From Phenylobacterium sp. LH3H17 (GTDB lineage Bacteria; Pseudomonadota; Alphaproteobacteria; Caulobacterales; Caulobacteraceae), in NCBI RefSeq assembly GCF_024298925.1, contig NZ_CP101283.1, positions 1 to 64,000 on the forward strand: 64,000 nucleotides of DNA. Reading direction: 5' to 3'. Each line of letters opens with the position of its first letter. Positions within the stretch are counted from its first letter, which is position 1. Below are positions 45,441 to 54,430 of the stretch, one piece after another. The position numbers and the translations under genes are program-made. The notes below the pieces were generated by a model. The model was not told the DNA's origin, did not search any database, and saw nothing but the letters and a program-made list of their open reading frames with translations.

Positions 45441-46214
45441 CTACGCCACGTTGAACCTTGGTGTCGGGATGATCGCGCTGGGCGCCGCGAGCGCCTCAAA
45501 CGCCGGCTTCGCAAGCACGTAGCCTTGAACGAGCCGGACCCCCAGGTCCTGCAGGGCCGCCAACTCTTCCAGGGTCTCGACGCCCTCGCAGATCGTCGTG
45601 ATGTCGAGGTCGTTGAGAAGCCGGATCATGTGATCGACAATGCGGAACTTGACCCTGTCGCGGTCAATCCCACGGATCAGTTCCATGTCGAGTTTGACGA
45701 TGTCAGGTTGAAACTTGGTCAGGAGCGACAGGCCGGCGAAGCCGGCCCCGAAGTCGTCGATGGCGGTCTTGAACCCCATGGCGCGATACGTCCGCAGGAT
45801 GTTCAGGATGTGGTCGGTGTCGAGCTTCTCGTCCTCGGTGAACTCAAAGATGATCTTATCGAGGGGGAAACCGGTCCGCAGCGCGGTCGCGAGGGTCAGC
45901 CGAATGCAGGCGCGGGGCTCGTAGACAGCGTTCGGCATGAAATTGATCGAAAGCCGCGCACCGTCCTTCGCCAGACCCAGGCCTGTCGCCAGGTCGATCG
46001 CCTTGACGCGGCACTGCTGGTCAAAAGCGTAGCGATTGCTCGGGTCGATCGCCGAGAGGATGGATTGCGCCCCTTCGCCGTTCGGACCGCGGACCAGGGC
46101 CTCATGCGCGAAGATCTCGCCGGTGGTGATATCGGCTATCGGCTGGAACGCCATGGAGAAGGGGATGTCGAAACCGTCGCCGTCCCGGCAGCCTTCGCAT
46201 CCCGACGCCATCAT
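45441..46214 (-). CDS. EAL-domain cyclic-di-GMP phosphodiesterase
   Basis: A stand-alone EAL domain of 257 residues that should hydrolyse c-di-GMP. The metal and substrate residues are intact: EALVRG, SINFMPN, EFTEDEKL, AIDDFGAGFAGL, DIVKLDMELI, CEGVETLEE and QGYVLAKP. A short N-terminus has a CXXC-type pair (GCEGCRDG) that could bind metal or react to redox; this is a guess. The ATGATG at 46214 has GGGAG upstream; a longer reading adds 13 residues. It is directly followed by the BLUF gene. Confidence 0.92.
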   Translation of the reverse strand: MMASGCEGCRDGDGFDIPFSMAFQPIADITTGEIFAHEALVRGPNGEGAQSILSAIDPSNRYAFDQQCRVKAIDLATGLGLAKDGARLSINFMPNAVYEPRACIRLTLATALRTGFPLDKIIFEFTEDEKLDTDHILNILRTYRAMGFKTAIDDFGAGFAGLSLLTKFQPDIVKLDMELIRGIDRDRVKFRIVDHMIRLLNDLDITTICEGVETLEELAALQDLGVRLVQGYVLAKPAFEALAAPSAIIPTPRFNVA

Positions 46215-46313
46215 CCAACTCCCGCAAGCCGTACTTGCGAGAAGCGCTATCACGTCAACCTTGAATGAAGCCTTTCCGCACTCGGGAAGCGGCGCCTTGA
46301 GCTCGTGCCGAGC

Positions 46314-48143
46314 CTACTCCGCCGCCGCCCGCGCGCCCAGGCGCTGGGTGAGCGCCTCGTACTGGGCCCACAGCTCCTTGGGCAGGCGATCGCCGAACTT
46401 GCGATAGGCCTCCGGGATCAGCGAGGCCTCTTCGGCCCAGACCTCGGCGTCCACCGAGAGCAGGGTGGAGAGGGCGGCGTCGCCCAGGTTGAGCCCCGAC
46501 AGGTCCAGGCTCTCCTTGGTCGGCAGCCGGCCGATGGGCGTGTCGACCGCCTCGGCATCGCCCTCCAGCCGCTGGACGATCCACTTCAGCACCCGGCTGT
46601 TGTCGCCGTAGCCAGGCCACAGGAACTTGCCGTCGGCGCCCTTGCGGAACCAGTTCACGAAATAGATGCGGGGCAGCTTGGCGGCGTCGGCGTCGGCCCC
46701 GACCTTCAGCCAGTGGCCGAAATAGTCGCCCATGTTGTAGCCGCAGAACGGCAGCATGGCGAAGGGGTCGCGGCGCAGCTCGCCCACCTTGTTCTCCGCC
46801 GCCGCCGTGCCTTCCGAGGCGACGTTGGAGGCCAGGAACACCCCGTGCGCCCAGTCGAAGGCCTCGGTCACCAGCGGCACGGCGCTGGCGCGGCGGCCGC
46901 CGAACAGGATCGCGGAGATCGGCACGCCGGCCGGATCGTCCCACTCGTCGGCGATCACCGGGCACTGGTCCGCCGGCACCGCGAAGCGGGCGTTGGGATG
47001 GGCCGCGGGCTCGCCGCCGGGGGTCCAGGCCTGGCCCTTCCAGTCGATCAGGTCCTCGGGCGGGGTCTCTGTCAGGCCTTCCCACCAGACATCGCCGTCG
47101 GGGGTCAGGGCGACATTGGTGAAGACGGTGTTGGCGTGCAGGGCCTCGACCGCGTTGTGGTTGGTGGCGTGTCCGGTGCCGGGGGCCACGCCGAAGAAGC
47201 CGGCCTCGGGATTGATGGCGTAGAGCCGGCCGTCGTCGCCGAAGCGCATCCAGCAGATGTCGTCGCCCACGGTCTCGGCCTTCCAGCCGGGGATGGTGGG
47301 CTGCAGCATGGCCATGTTGGTCTTGCCGCAGGCGCTGGGGAAGGCGGCGGCCACGTAGCGGACCGCGCCGGCCGGTGAGGTCAGCTTGAGGATCAGCATG
47401 TGCTCGGCCAGCCAGCCCTCGTCGCGGGCCATCACCGAGGCGATGCGCAGCGCGTAGCACTTCTTGCCGAGCAGGGCGTTGCCGCCATAGCCCGAGCCGT
47501 AGGACCAGATCTCGCGGGCCTCGGGGAAATGGACGATGTACTTGATGTCGTTGCAGGGCCAGGCGACGTCGGCCTGGCCTTCGGCGAGAGGCGCCCCCAC
47601 CGAGTGTAGCGCCGGCACGAAGAAGCCGTCCTCACCCAGCTCATCCAGGGCGCCCTGGCCCATCCGGGTCATCACCCGCATCGAGATGGCGACATAGGCC
47701 GAGTCGGTGATCTCGACGCCCAGGGCGGAGATCTTCGAGCCCAGCGGCCCCATGCAGAACGGCACCACGTACATGGTCCGGCCACGCATGCAGCCTTCGA
47801 ACAGGTTTTCCAGGTCGGCCCGCATCTCTTCGGGATCGAGCCAGTTGTTGGTCGGACCCGCGTCGGCGGGGTCCTTCGAGCAGATGAAGGTGCGGCTCTC
47901 GACCCGGGCCACATCCTTGGGGTCGGAAAGGGCCAGGAAGCTGTTGGGCCGTTTCTCAGGGTTCAGCGGTGTGAGCGTGCCCGCCTTCACCAACTCGGCG
48001 GTCAGTGCGGCCCACTCGGCGTCCGAGCCGTCGCACCAGTGGACCCGATCCGGCTGGGTCATCGCCGCGACGCTGTTTACCCAGGCCAACAGGCCCGCAT
48101 GCTTGGTCGGAGCCTGGTCGAGCCCCGGAATGGCCTTGCCCAT
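46314..48143 (-). CDS. pckG: phosphoenolpyruvate carboxykinase (GTP)
   Basis: PckG converts oxaloacetate and GTP to phosphoenolpyruvate and starts gluconeogenesis. The 609-residue protein is the GTP type. The P-loop reads [13 protein letters not shown], with the reactive Cys. [30 protein letters not shown] carries the metal site, and the signature RVNWF-type residues appear as NWFRKGADG. The length fits. A LacI-type palindrome lies about 150 bases upstream. It lies in a block with signal-transduction genes rather than with other gluconeogenic genes. Confidence 0.96.
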   Translation of the reverse strand: MGKAIPGLDQAPTKHAGLLAWVNSVAAMTQPDRVHWCDGSDAEWAALTAELVKAGTLTPLNPEKRPNSFLALSDPKDVARVESRTFICSKDPADAGPTNNWLDPEEMRADLENLFEGCMRGRTMYVVPFCMGPLGSKISALGVEITDSAYVAISMRVMTRMGQGALDELGEDGFFVPALHSVGAPLAEGQADVAWPCNDIKYIVHFPEAREIWSYGSGYGGNALLGKKCYALRIASVMARDEGWLAEHMLILKLTSPAGAVRYVAAAFPSACGKTNMAMLQPTIPGWKAETVGDDICWMRFGDDGRLYAINPEAGFFGVAPGTGHATNHNAVEALHANTVFTNVALTPDGDVWWEGLTETPPEDLIDWKGQAWTPGGEPAAHPNARFAVPADQCPVIADEWDDPAGVPISAILFGGRRASAVPLVTEAFDWAHGVFLASNVASEGTAAAENKVGELRRDPFAMLPFCGYNMGDYFGHWLKVGADADAAKLPRIYFVNWFRKGADGKFLWPGYGDNSRVLKWIVQRLEGDAEAVDTPIGRLPTKESLDLSGLNLGDAALSTLLSVDAEVWAEEASLIPEAYRKFGDRLPKELWAQYEALTQRLGARAAAE

Positions 48144-48289
48144 CTAGGCTTCGCCCCTTTTTAATCCCACGCCATCACAATGGCCCGCGGCCCGCTGAAG
48201 GGGGTCATCGCGGGCGGTGTCCGGCCGGTGATAAGTATGAATAATCCGAGGCACAAGCTTAACGCGGCAAGTTACCCCGTCGGCGCGAA

Positions 48290-48305
48290 ATGATACCGGT
48301 GTCAT
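48290..48305. promoter_or_regulatory. LacI-type palindromic operator upstream of pckG
   Basis: ATGATACCGGTGTCAT is a 16-bp palindrome with a single mismatch in each half, centred on ACCGGT, the layout of LacI-family operators. It lies 147-162 bases upstream of the pckG ATG. Regulation by a sugar-responsive LacI repressor would suit a gluconeogenic gene. The regulator is not in this window. Confidence 0.5.
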
Positions 48306-48381
48306 CGAAAACACTCGCCGGATGGCGTGTAGATTCACCAAGCTTCAGCACGCCGATATCTGGCCTTCGGTATCCGTGCGC

Positions 48382-49980
48382 CTAGCCGGCCTCAGGCTCC
48401 AGCACCGCCTCGACCGTACAGACCACGCCCTCCGGCGGGAAGGCGACGTGAGCCGAACCGTTCAGTTCACGGGCAAGCCCCCGCTCGATCAGCCGGGTCC
48501 CGAAACCGCGCCGCGGCGGCGGCGCCACCGGGGGGCCGCCCGTCTCGGTCCACGTCAGGCGCAGGCGGCGCGAGCGCGCGCCGCGCAGCAGGTCCCAGGC
48601 GATGCTTACCTGCCCGTCGGCCGTGCTGAGCGCCCCGTACTTGGCCGCGTTGGTGGCCAGTTCGTGAAGGGCCATGGAGATGGCGAGCGCCTCCCGCGGG
48701 GAGACCGCGACCTCCGGGCCCTGGCGCAGGACGCGCGTCTCGCCGCGCCCGGCGAAGGGCTCCAGGGTGGCTGCCGCGATCTCGTCCAGGTCGGCGCCCT
48801 CCCAGGTCCGCCGGGTCAGGACGTCATGGGCGCGCGACAGCGACAGGATGCGCGCCTCGAAGTCCGCCCGTACGTCCTGCGGCGAGATCGCGCCGCGCAG
48901 GGTGTGGCTGGCGATCGACTGCACCGTGGCGAGGGTGTTCTTCACCCGATGGTTCAGCTCGTTGACCAGCAGGCGCAGCCGCGCCTCGCCGCGCAGGCGC
49001 TCCAGGGCCTGCCATCCCTGGTCGACCACGGCCGCGACCAGGGCCTCGTCGTCGTCCGTCCAGCGGCGCGGCCGCGCCATGTGAGCCGACACCGCCGCCA
49101 CGATGCGTCCGTGGCGCATCAGCGGGACCATCAGGATCGCGCGAACCTGCAGGGCGGCGAGGGCGGCGGTCGCGTTCCGGGTCAGGGGATCGGACGCCAC
49201 GTCGTCCACCCGCAGGGCGCGCCCGGCGCGGACGGCTTCGGCGACCTCGACCCCGAAGTCGCTGAGCGCATGTCGCCCGGAGATCGGCGGCAGGCCGTCA
49301 TGGCGCCAGCCGTCGTCGATCTCGAAGTGCTCTCCGTCGGGGTCGAACTCCTTATAGCCGGCCCGGTCGGCCCCCAGCCGTTCGCACAGCAGGGCCGAGG
49401 CGACGCGCCGGACCTCGGCCTCGCTGATCGCGGCCCGCAGGCGCTCGGCCAGCTCGACCTGAAAGGTCAACCGCCGCTGGACCAGAACCTTTGCCGTCGT
49501 CTCGGTGCAGGCGCAGAACAAGCCGCCCACTCCGCCGCTCTCGTCGCGGATTGGACTGTAGGAGAAGGTGTACCAGGTGTCCTCGGGATAGCCGTTGCGC
49601 AGCATGATCAGGTGCAGGTCTTCCGACCAGGTGGCCCGGCCTGAGAGGGCCGTCTCGATCAGCGGGGTCAGCTCGTGCCAGATCTCGCTCCAGATGGCCT
49701 GGAAGGGGTGACCCAGGGCGTGGGGATGTCTGGTCCCCAGGATCGGGGCGTAGGCGTCGTTATAGATGAAGACCAGCGATGGTCCCCAGGCCAGGAACAT
49801 CGGGTGGGCGGAGTTCAGCATGATGCTGGCGGCGGTGCGCAGGCTCTGCGGCCACGCGCTTGAGGGCCCCAGGGGCGATAGTTTCCAGTCGTGGGCGCGC
49901 ACAAGGGCCCCCATCTCCCCGCCACCGGTCAGGAAGTCGTCGCCCCGCGCCGCCGGCGCATGTGTCCCCGCCACGTCCAT
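48382..49980 (-). CDS. HWE-family sensor histidine kinase (PAS-GAF)
   Basis: A soluble kinase of 532 residues. The first 175 form a PAS-like sensor of the type beginning GALVRAHDW and LGPSSAWPQSLR. A GAF domain follows, roughly residues 180-330. The phosphoacceptor box ELNHRVKNTLATVQSIASHT has the His near residue 343. The HWE-type ATPase carries HELATNAAKYGALS and LTWTETGGPPV. No membrane segment is seen. No partner response regulator is adjacent. It is upstream of pckG on the same strand, with a 238-base gap, and divergent from the hybrid kinase. Confidence 0.9.
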   Translation of the reverse strand: MDVAGTHAPAARGDDFLTGGGEMGALVRAHDWKLSPLGPSSAWPQSLRTAASIMLNSAHPMFLAWGPSLVFIYNDAYAPILGTRHPHALGHPFQAIWSEIWHELTPLIETALSGRATWSEDLHLIMLRNGYPEDTWYTFSYSPIRDESGGVGGLFCACTETTAKVLVQRRLTFQVELAERLRAAISEAEVRRVASALLCERLGADRAGYKEFDPDGEHFEIDDGWRHDGLPPISGRHALSDFGVEVAEAVRAGRALRVDDVASDPLTRNATAALAALQVRAILMVPLMRHGRIVAAVSAHMARPRRWTDDDEALVAAVVDQGWQALERLRGEARLRLLVNELNHRVKNTLATVQSIASHTLRGAISPQDVRADFEARILSLSRAHDVLTRRTWEGADLDEIAAATLEPFAGRGETRVLRQGPEVAVSPREALAISMALHELATNAAKYGALSTADGQVSIAWDLLRGARSRRLRLTWTETGGPPVAPPPRRGFGTRLIERGLARELNGSAHVAFPPEGVVCTVEAVLEPEAG

Positions 49981-50088
49981 GCCGACTCAACGCGTGAACC
50001 CTCAATGGGTTGAGAGCGGCCGGTAACTCCGTCTCAACACGCCCTGGTCCATGGTCAAGCCACTGACTGGCGGGGGGGAACCGCAAGC

Positions 50089-52230
50089 GTGACCAATCTG
50101 CTGGACGAGGGCCTCGACGGGCTTGCGGCCGCCGTCCACCGGGGCGTGGCGTTGCGGATTGTCATCGCCATCGTGGTGGCCGCCGTCGGCGCCATGACGC
50201 TGCCGCTCTGGTTCTGCGCTCTTTGGGGCGCAGGAGTCTTCGTCGGCGAGATCTGGTGTCATTTCGTGACCCGCCGCCAGTTCGCGGGCGAGCGCGCCGG
50301 GACGGCGCTACGCGCCAACTACGCCGCCTGTCTGTTGCTCGTGAGCTGCTGGTGGATCGTGTTCGGCGCGGTCCTGTGGTCGTCCGGGCGGGTGGAGAAC
50401 GCCGTCTCGGCCATCGGCATCTGGCTGGCGGTTATCTACCACGCCCAGACCCACGGCTATCAGTCGCGCATGGGGCTCGCCGCCGGCGGCGCGGTTCCGG
50501 GCGTCCTGATGCTGGCGATCGTCGCGTTCGCCCCCAACCCGCTCAACCTCGATCTCGCGCTCGTCGTCCCTTTCCTGATCCTGGGGCTGCTGTTCGCCGG
50601 CGACGGGGCCATCCAGATGCTCAAGGCACGCAGCAACTTCAACGACGCGCAGCGCAAGCTCGCCGAGAGCGACGCCCAGTACCGTATGCTGGCCGACAAC
50701 CTCACCGACGTGATCGCGCTCTCGACCCTGGACGGCCGGCGGATATATCTGTCGCCCAGCATCGCGGGGGCCACCGGCTACACGGCCCATGAACTGTTCG
50801 AGACCCCCACCTACACCTACCTGCACCCCGACGACGCCGTCTGGCTGCCGCGCGCCATAGCCGACATGGCCGCGGGGCCGGGCAAGATCACGCTGGAGTA
50901 CCGGATCGTCCGCAAGGACGGCGTGGCCATATGGGTGGAGACCACCTTCTGCCGGGTCGCCAACGACGATCCCGACGCGCCGCCGCAGGTGGTTTCGGTG
51001 TCTCGCAACATCGAGGCGCGCAAGCAGATGGAGACCGAGCTCAAGGAGGCCCGCCGCCGCGCCGAGCAGGCCGCAGCGGCCAAGTCCGACTTCCTGGCCA
51101 ACATGACCCACGAGCTGCGCACCCCGCTCAACGCCATCATCGGTTTCTCGGGCGTCCTGCGGGTCTCGCCGCGACTGACGGGTGACGATGCCCGCCATGT
51201 AGGGCTGATCCACGACGCCAGCGGCTCGCTGCTGGAGTTGGTCAACAGCGTGCTCGACTTCTCCAAGCTGGAGGCCGGCGCCGTGGAGGTGGAGGTCCGG
51301 CCCTTCGACCCGGCCGCCCCCGCCCGCGCCATGGCCGCGCTGATGAGCGAGCAGGCCCAGGCCAAGGGCCTGACCCTCACCGTCCAAACCGAGGGCGAGC
51401 TCCTGCCCCTGCTGGGCGACGCCGGCCGCATCCGCCAGGTGCTGCTGAACTTCGTCTCCAACGCCATCAAGTTCACCGCCCAGGGCGAGGTCGCCGTCAC
51501 CGTGCGCCAGACCGCGGCTCCGGGCGATTGCGGCCGCCTGCGCATCGAGGTCGCCGATACCGGTATCGGCTTGCGCGGCGACCAGATCGAGCACCTGTTC
51601 GAGCGCTTCACCCAGGCCGACGCCTCGGTCTCGCGCCAGTACGGCGGAACGGGCCTCGGCCTGGCCATCTGCAAGCGCACGATCGAGCTTATGGGCGGCG
51701 CGATCGGCGCCACCTCCAGCCCGGGCGCGGGTTCGACCTTCTGGTTCGAGCTTGTCCTGCCGCGCACCGACGAGCCGGTGACCGGCGAGCCGCAGATCCA
51801 GCCCGCGGAGGCCCTGGAGCGTCCCCTGCGCCTGCTGCTGGTCGAGGACGTCGCGGTGAACCGCGAGCTGATCCAGGCGCTGCTCGGCCCATTCGGCCTG
51901 GAGATCGAGACCGCCGAGAACGGCCAGGAAGCTGTCGAGGCCATGGAACGCCGCGCCTTCGACATCGTGCTGATGGACGTCCAGATGCCGGTGATGGACG
52001 GCCTGACCGCCACCCGGGCGATCCGCGCCCTGCCCCACGAGCGCGCCCGCTCGACCCCGATCATCGCCATGACCGCCAACGTCCTGCCCGATCAGATCGA
52101 CCGCTGCCACGAGGCCGGCATGAACGACCACCTGGGCAAGCCCATCGAACCGGCCAAGCTCCTGGAAGCCCTGGCCATCTGGTCCGCGCCTCGCGAGGAC
52201 GCCGATCCGGCGGCCGAGCTGGCCGGCTGA
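50089..52230 (+). CDS. membrane hybrid sensor histidine kinase
   Basis: A 713-residue hybrid kinase. The first 180 residues hold about six membrane segments with no large periplasmic loop, so the sensor may read the membrane. A PAS domain follows (roughly 197-310). The HisKA box is FLANMTHELRTPLNAIIGF, with His near residue 343. The ATPase has NFVSNAIKFTAQG and GTGLGLAICKRTIELMGG. A receiver domain comes last (LLLVEDVAVNRELI, phosphoacceptor Asp in LMDVQMPVMDG). The start is GTG with GGGGGGGAA upstream. There is no output gene nearby. Confidence 0.9.
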   Translation: MTNLLDEGLDGLAAAVHRGVALRIVIAIVVAAVGAMTLPLWFCALWGAGVFVGEIWCHFVTRRQFAGERAGTALRANYAACLLLVSCWWIVFGAVLWSSGRVENAVSAIGIWLAVIYHAQTHGYQSRMGLAAGGAVPGVLMLAIVAFAPNPLNLDLALVVPFLILGLLFAGDGAIQMLKARSNFNDAQRKLAESDAQYRMLADNLTDVIALSTLDGRRIYLSPSIAGATGYTAHELFETPTYTYLHPDDAVWLPRAIADMAAGPGKITLEYRIVRKDGVAIWVETTFCRVANDDPDAPPQVVSVSRNIEARKQMETELKEARRRAEQAAAAKSDFLANMTHELRTPLNAIIGFSGVLRVSPRLTGDDARHVGLIHDASGSLLELVNSVLDFSKLEAGAVEVEVRPFDPAAPARAMAALMSEQAQAKGLTLTVQTEGELLPLLGDAGRIRQVLLNFVSNAIKFTAQGEVAVTVRQTAAPGDCGRLRIEVADTGIGLRGDQIEHLFERFTQADASVSRQYGGTGLGLAICKRTIELMGGAIGATSSPGAGSTFWFELVLPRTDEPVTGEPQIQPAEALERPLRLLLVEDVAVNRELIQALLGPFGLEIETAENGQEAVEAMERRAFDIVLMDVQMPVMDGLTATRAIRALPHERARSTPIIAMTANVLPDQIDRCHEAGMNDHLGKPIEPAKLLEALAIWSAPREDADPAAELAG

Positions 52231-52319
52231 CGGAACGCCGCCCTCGTCTCCGCCGTTGTTGCGCCCTATTGACGCCCGCAGCGCCCTATAGGCCTGCGTG
52301 CTGCGAACCTGGAGCGACC

Positions 52320-52964
52320 ATGACCCAACTCTCCCGCCGCGCCCTGGCGATCGGACTGGCGGCCCTGCCGCTGCCCGCCCTGGCCCAGCGGCCCGCCGCC
52401 ACGCCGCTGTCGGCCGCCGACAAGGCCCTGGTCGACCGCGCCTCCGCCTATCTGCAGGCCTTGACCCAGGCCAAGGGACGATTCGTCCAGACCGATCCCC
52501 GCGGCGTCACCACTCGCGGCGCGGTCTATCTGAAGCGCCCCGGCAAGGCGCGGTTCGACTATGAGCCGCCCTCGGGCCTGCTGGTGGTTTCGGACGGAGG
52601 CAAGGTCTCCATCCACGACGCGCGACTGAAGACCTTCGAGTCCTACCCGCTGATGGCGACGCCTTTGTCGCTGTTCCTCGCCCGCCAGGTCCGCCTGGAT
52701 CAGGGGGTGGTGATCAGCCGGGTGGTCCGCTTCGCCGACGGCTTCGCCATCACCGCCCGCGACGGCAAGAAGCAGGCGGAGGGGCAGATCACGCTGACCT
52801 TCACGGAGAAGCCCCTGCGGCTCGCCGGCTGGACGGTGACCGACGCCCAGGGCGCCTCCACCCGCATCCAGCTCATCGACCTTGCGCCCGCCTCGGGCCT
52901 GGCCCCGTCGCTCTTCGTGCTCAACGATCCGCGGCCGAAGAACGTCGGCCGTGCCAAAATGTGA
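52320..52964 (+). CDS. lolA: outer-membrane lipoprotein carrier LolA
   Basis: LolA carries lipoproteins through the periplasm. The 214-residue protein has a signal peptide (LSRRALAIGLAALPLPALAQ). The fold is recognisable from YLQALTQAKGRFVQTDPRG and GKARFDYEPPSGLLVVSDGG. As in other alphaproteobacteria, LolB is not expected. GGAG is spaced 5 bases before the ATG. In many alphaproteobacteria lolA lies next to ftsK, whereas here about 7 kb separates them. Confidence 0.93.
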   Translation: MTQLSRRALAIGLAALPLPALAQRPAATPLSAADKALVDRASAYLQALTQAKGRFVQTDPRGVTTRGAVYLKRPGKARFDYEPPSGLLVVSDGGKVSIHDARLKTFESYPLMATPLSLFLARQVRLDQGVVISRVVRFADGFAITARDGKKQAEGQITLTFTEKPLRLAGWTVTDAQGASTRIQLIDLAPASGLAPSLFVLNDPRPKNVGRAKM

Positions 52965-53035
52965 CACAATCACAACAGGCAATATCTTACCTGATAGGGC
53001 TTGATTTTTCCGGGGTGAAGTGTCATTAATACAAC

Positions 53036-53147
53036 TATGAGGTTCGCGCGATCGCGGACCTGATCCGTGCCGGAACCTATCCCCTCCCGGCGGCGGCATG
53101 AGAGACAACTAGCGCCCGGGCTTCTCCAGTGCCCGGGCGTTTCTTTT
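53036..53147 (+). ncRNA. candidate small RNA between lolA and xth
   Basis: A possible promoter lies in the A/T-rich stretch after lolA: TTGATT at 53001-53006 and ATTAAT at 53025-53030, spaced 18. The expected transcript starts with a 9-bp hairpin (AGGTTCGCG-CGAT-CGCGGACCT, 53040-53061). It has an open C-rich stretch containing CCCCTCCC (an anti-Shine-Dalgarno-like motif) and ends in a 9-bp terminator (CGCCCGGGC against GCCCGGGCG, 53113-53139, then TTTCTTTT). It would be about 110 bases long. No start codon opens a plausible protein in it. It is a candidate only. Confidence 0.5.
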
Positions 53148-53175
53148 GCGCCCGACCCCCACTAGACATCCACCC

Positions 53176-53982
53176 ATGCGCCTTCGACTCTGCACCTGGA
53201 ACGTCAACTCCGTCCGCCTGCGCGCCGAACAGGTCGCCCGCTTCGTCGACGAGCAGGCGCCCGATGTCCTGTGCCTGCAGGAGATCAAGTGCCAGGAGGG
53301 CGAGTTCCCCCGCGCCATCTTCGAGCAGATGGGCCTGCCGCACATCAAGATCGCCGGCCAGAAGGGCTGGCACGGCGTGGCCATCGCCTCGCGCCTGCCC
53401 ATCGAGGACGTCGCCCCCCTGGACGTGTGCCGCGAGGGCCACGCCCGCTGCGTCTCCGGCAAGGTGGCCGGGGTCGAGGTGCAGAACTTCTACATCCCGG
53501 CCGGCGGCGACATCCCCGACCGGGGGGTCAACGCCAAGTTCGACCACAAGCTCGACTTCTATGAAAAGCTCAGCGCCGAGATGGCCCGCCGCGACCCCAA
53601 GGATCCCCTGACCATCGTCGGCGACCTGAACGTGGCGCCGGGCGAGTTCGACGTCTGGAGCCACAAGCAGATGTCGAAGATCGTCAGCCACACCCCCATC
53701 GAGCTCGAGGCCTTCGCCGCGCTCAAGGCCAGCCTCGGCTTCACCGACCTGGTGCGCGAGGCCGTGCCAGATCCGCAGAAGCTGTTCTCCTGGTGGAGCT
53801 ACCGGGCCGCCGACTTCCGCGCCTCCAACCGCGGCCTGCGGCTGGACCACATCCTGATCTCACCCGGCCTGCGCGAGGCGGCCTTCCGCCTCGGCGCGGC
53901 GGCGGCCCGGGTCCACGACGACGTCCGCGAATGGGAGCGCCCCAGCGACCACGCCCCGGTCAGCGCGGATTTCGGGCTCTAA
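53176..53982 (+). CDS. xth: exodeoxyribonuclease III
   Basis: AP endonuclease and 3' exonuclease for abasic-site repair. The 268-residue protein has the EEP-family motifs TWNVNSVRLR, CLQEIKCQE (metal-binding Glu), VGDLNVAPGEFDVW, and the closing LDHILISPGL and PSDHAPVSADF with the catalytic His. The ATG at 53176 is at the family start. The 3' end overlaps the converging unknown gene by 4 bases. Confidence 0.96.
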   Translation: MRLRLCTWNVNSVRLRAEQVARFVDEQAPDVLCLQEIKCQEGEFPRAIFEQMGLPHIKIAGQKGWHGVAIASRLPIEDVAPLDVCREGHARCVSGKVAGVEVQNFYIPAGGDIPDRGVNAKFDHKLDFYEKLSAEMARRDPKDPLTIVGDLNVAPGEFDVWSHKQMSKIVSHTPIELEAFAALKASLGFTDLVREAVPDPQKLFSWWSYRAADFRASNRGLRLDHILISPGLREAAFRLGAAAARVHDDVREWERPSDHAPVSADFGL

Positions 53983-54428
53983 CGAGCCGCCACCACGCAC
54001 TTCGGAATGCCGCCCGGCGTGCTCACGCTCACCGGCTTGCCGACGCCGGTCTTGAAGTAGAACTCGCCCTGCCTGGTGGTCACCTTGAGCACGGCCGGGG
54101 CGGTGAACTCGCAGAGCGGCGCGAAACCGGTTCCGCCGCCATGGCTGATGACGTTGCACGTCACATGGCCGAAGCGGCGGACGAAGGTCACCTCATTGAA
54201 GATGAAGGTCTTGCTGGGCTTCACCGCCAGGGCGTCGAACTCGGCCTTGGTCAGCACCGGGCACGGCAGGCCGGTCAAGGCCGACGGCGTGGTGGCCGCC
54301 TCGGATTCGGCGATCTTGTGAATGCGGTTTTGGTAGGAGGTCACGGCCACCGCCGTCATGCCGACCACCAGAGCCCCGATCATCATCAGGGGAAAGGTCC
54401 TGGCCAGTCCCCACCGGGCCGCCGCCAC
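53979..54428 (-). CDS. membrane-anchored protein of unknown function downstream of cenR
   Basis: A 149-residue protein with one N-terminal membrane segment (FPLMMIGALVVGMTAVAV) and a periplasmic domain. That domain has cysteines in LPCPVLTKAEF, HVTCNVISHGG, LCEFTAPAVL and PKCVVAAR, which could form two disulphides. I do not recognise the family. The GTG start is 2 bases after the cenR stop codon, so it is co-transcribed with that regulator, which controls envelope integrity in its relatives. A role in the envelope is an inference. Confidence 0.75.
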   Translation of the reverse strand: MAAARWGLARTFPLMMIGALVVGMTAVAVTSYQNRIHKIAESEAATTPSALTGLPCPVLTKAEFDALAVKPSKTFIFNEVTFVRRFGHVTCNVISHGGGTGFAPLCEFTAPAVLKVTTRQGEFYFKTGVGKPVSVSTPGGIPKCVVAAR

Positions 54429-54430
54429 GG

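Noticed and set aside
53037..53063. Small ORF opening with ATG inside the candidate small RNA
   Set aside because: It stops after eight codons and has no ribosome-binding site, so the RNA structure is the better reading.
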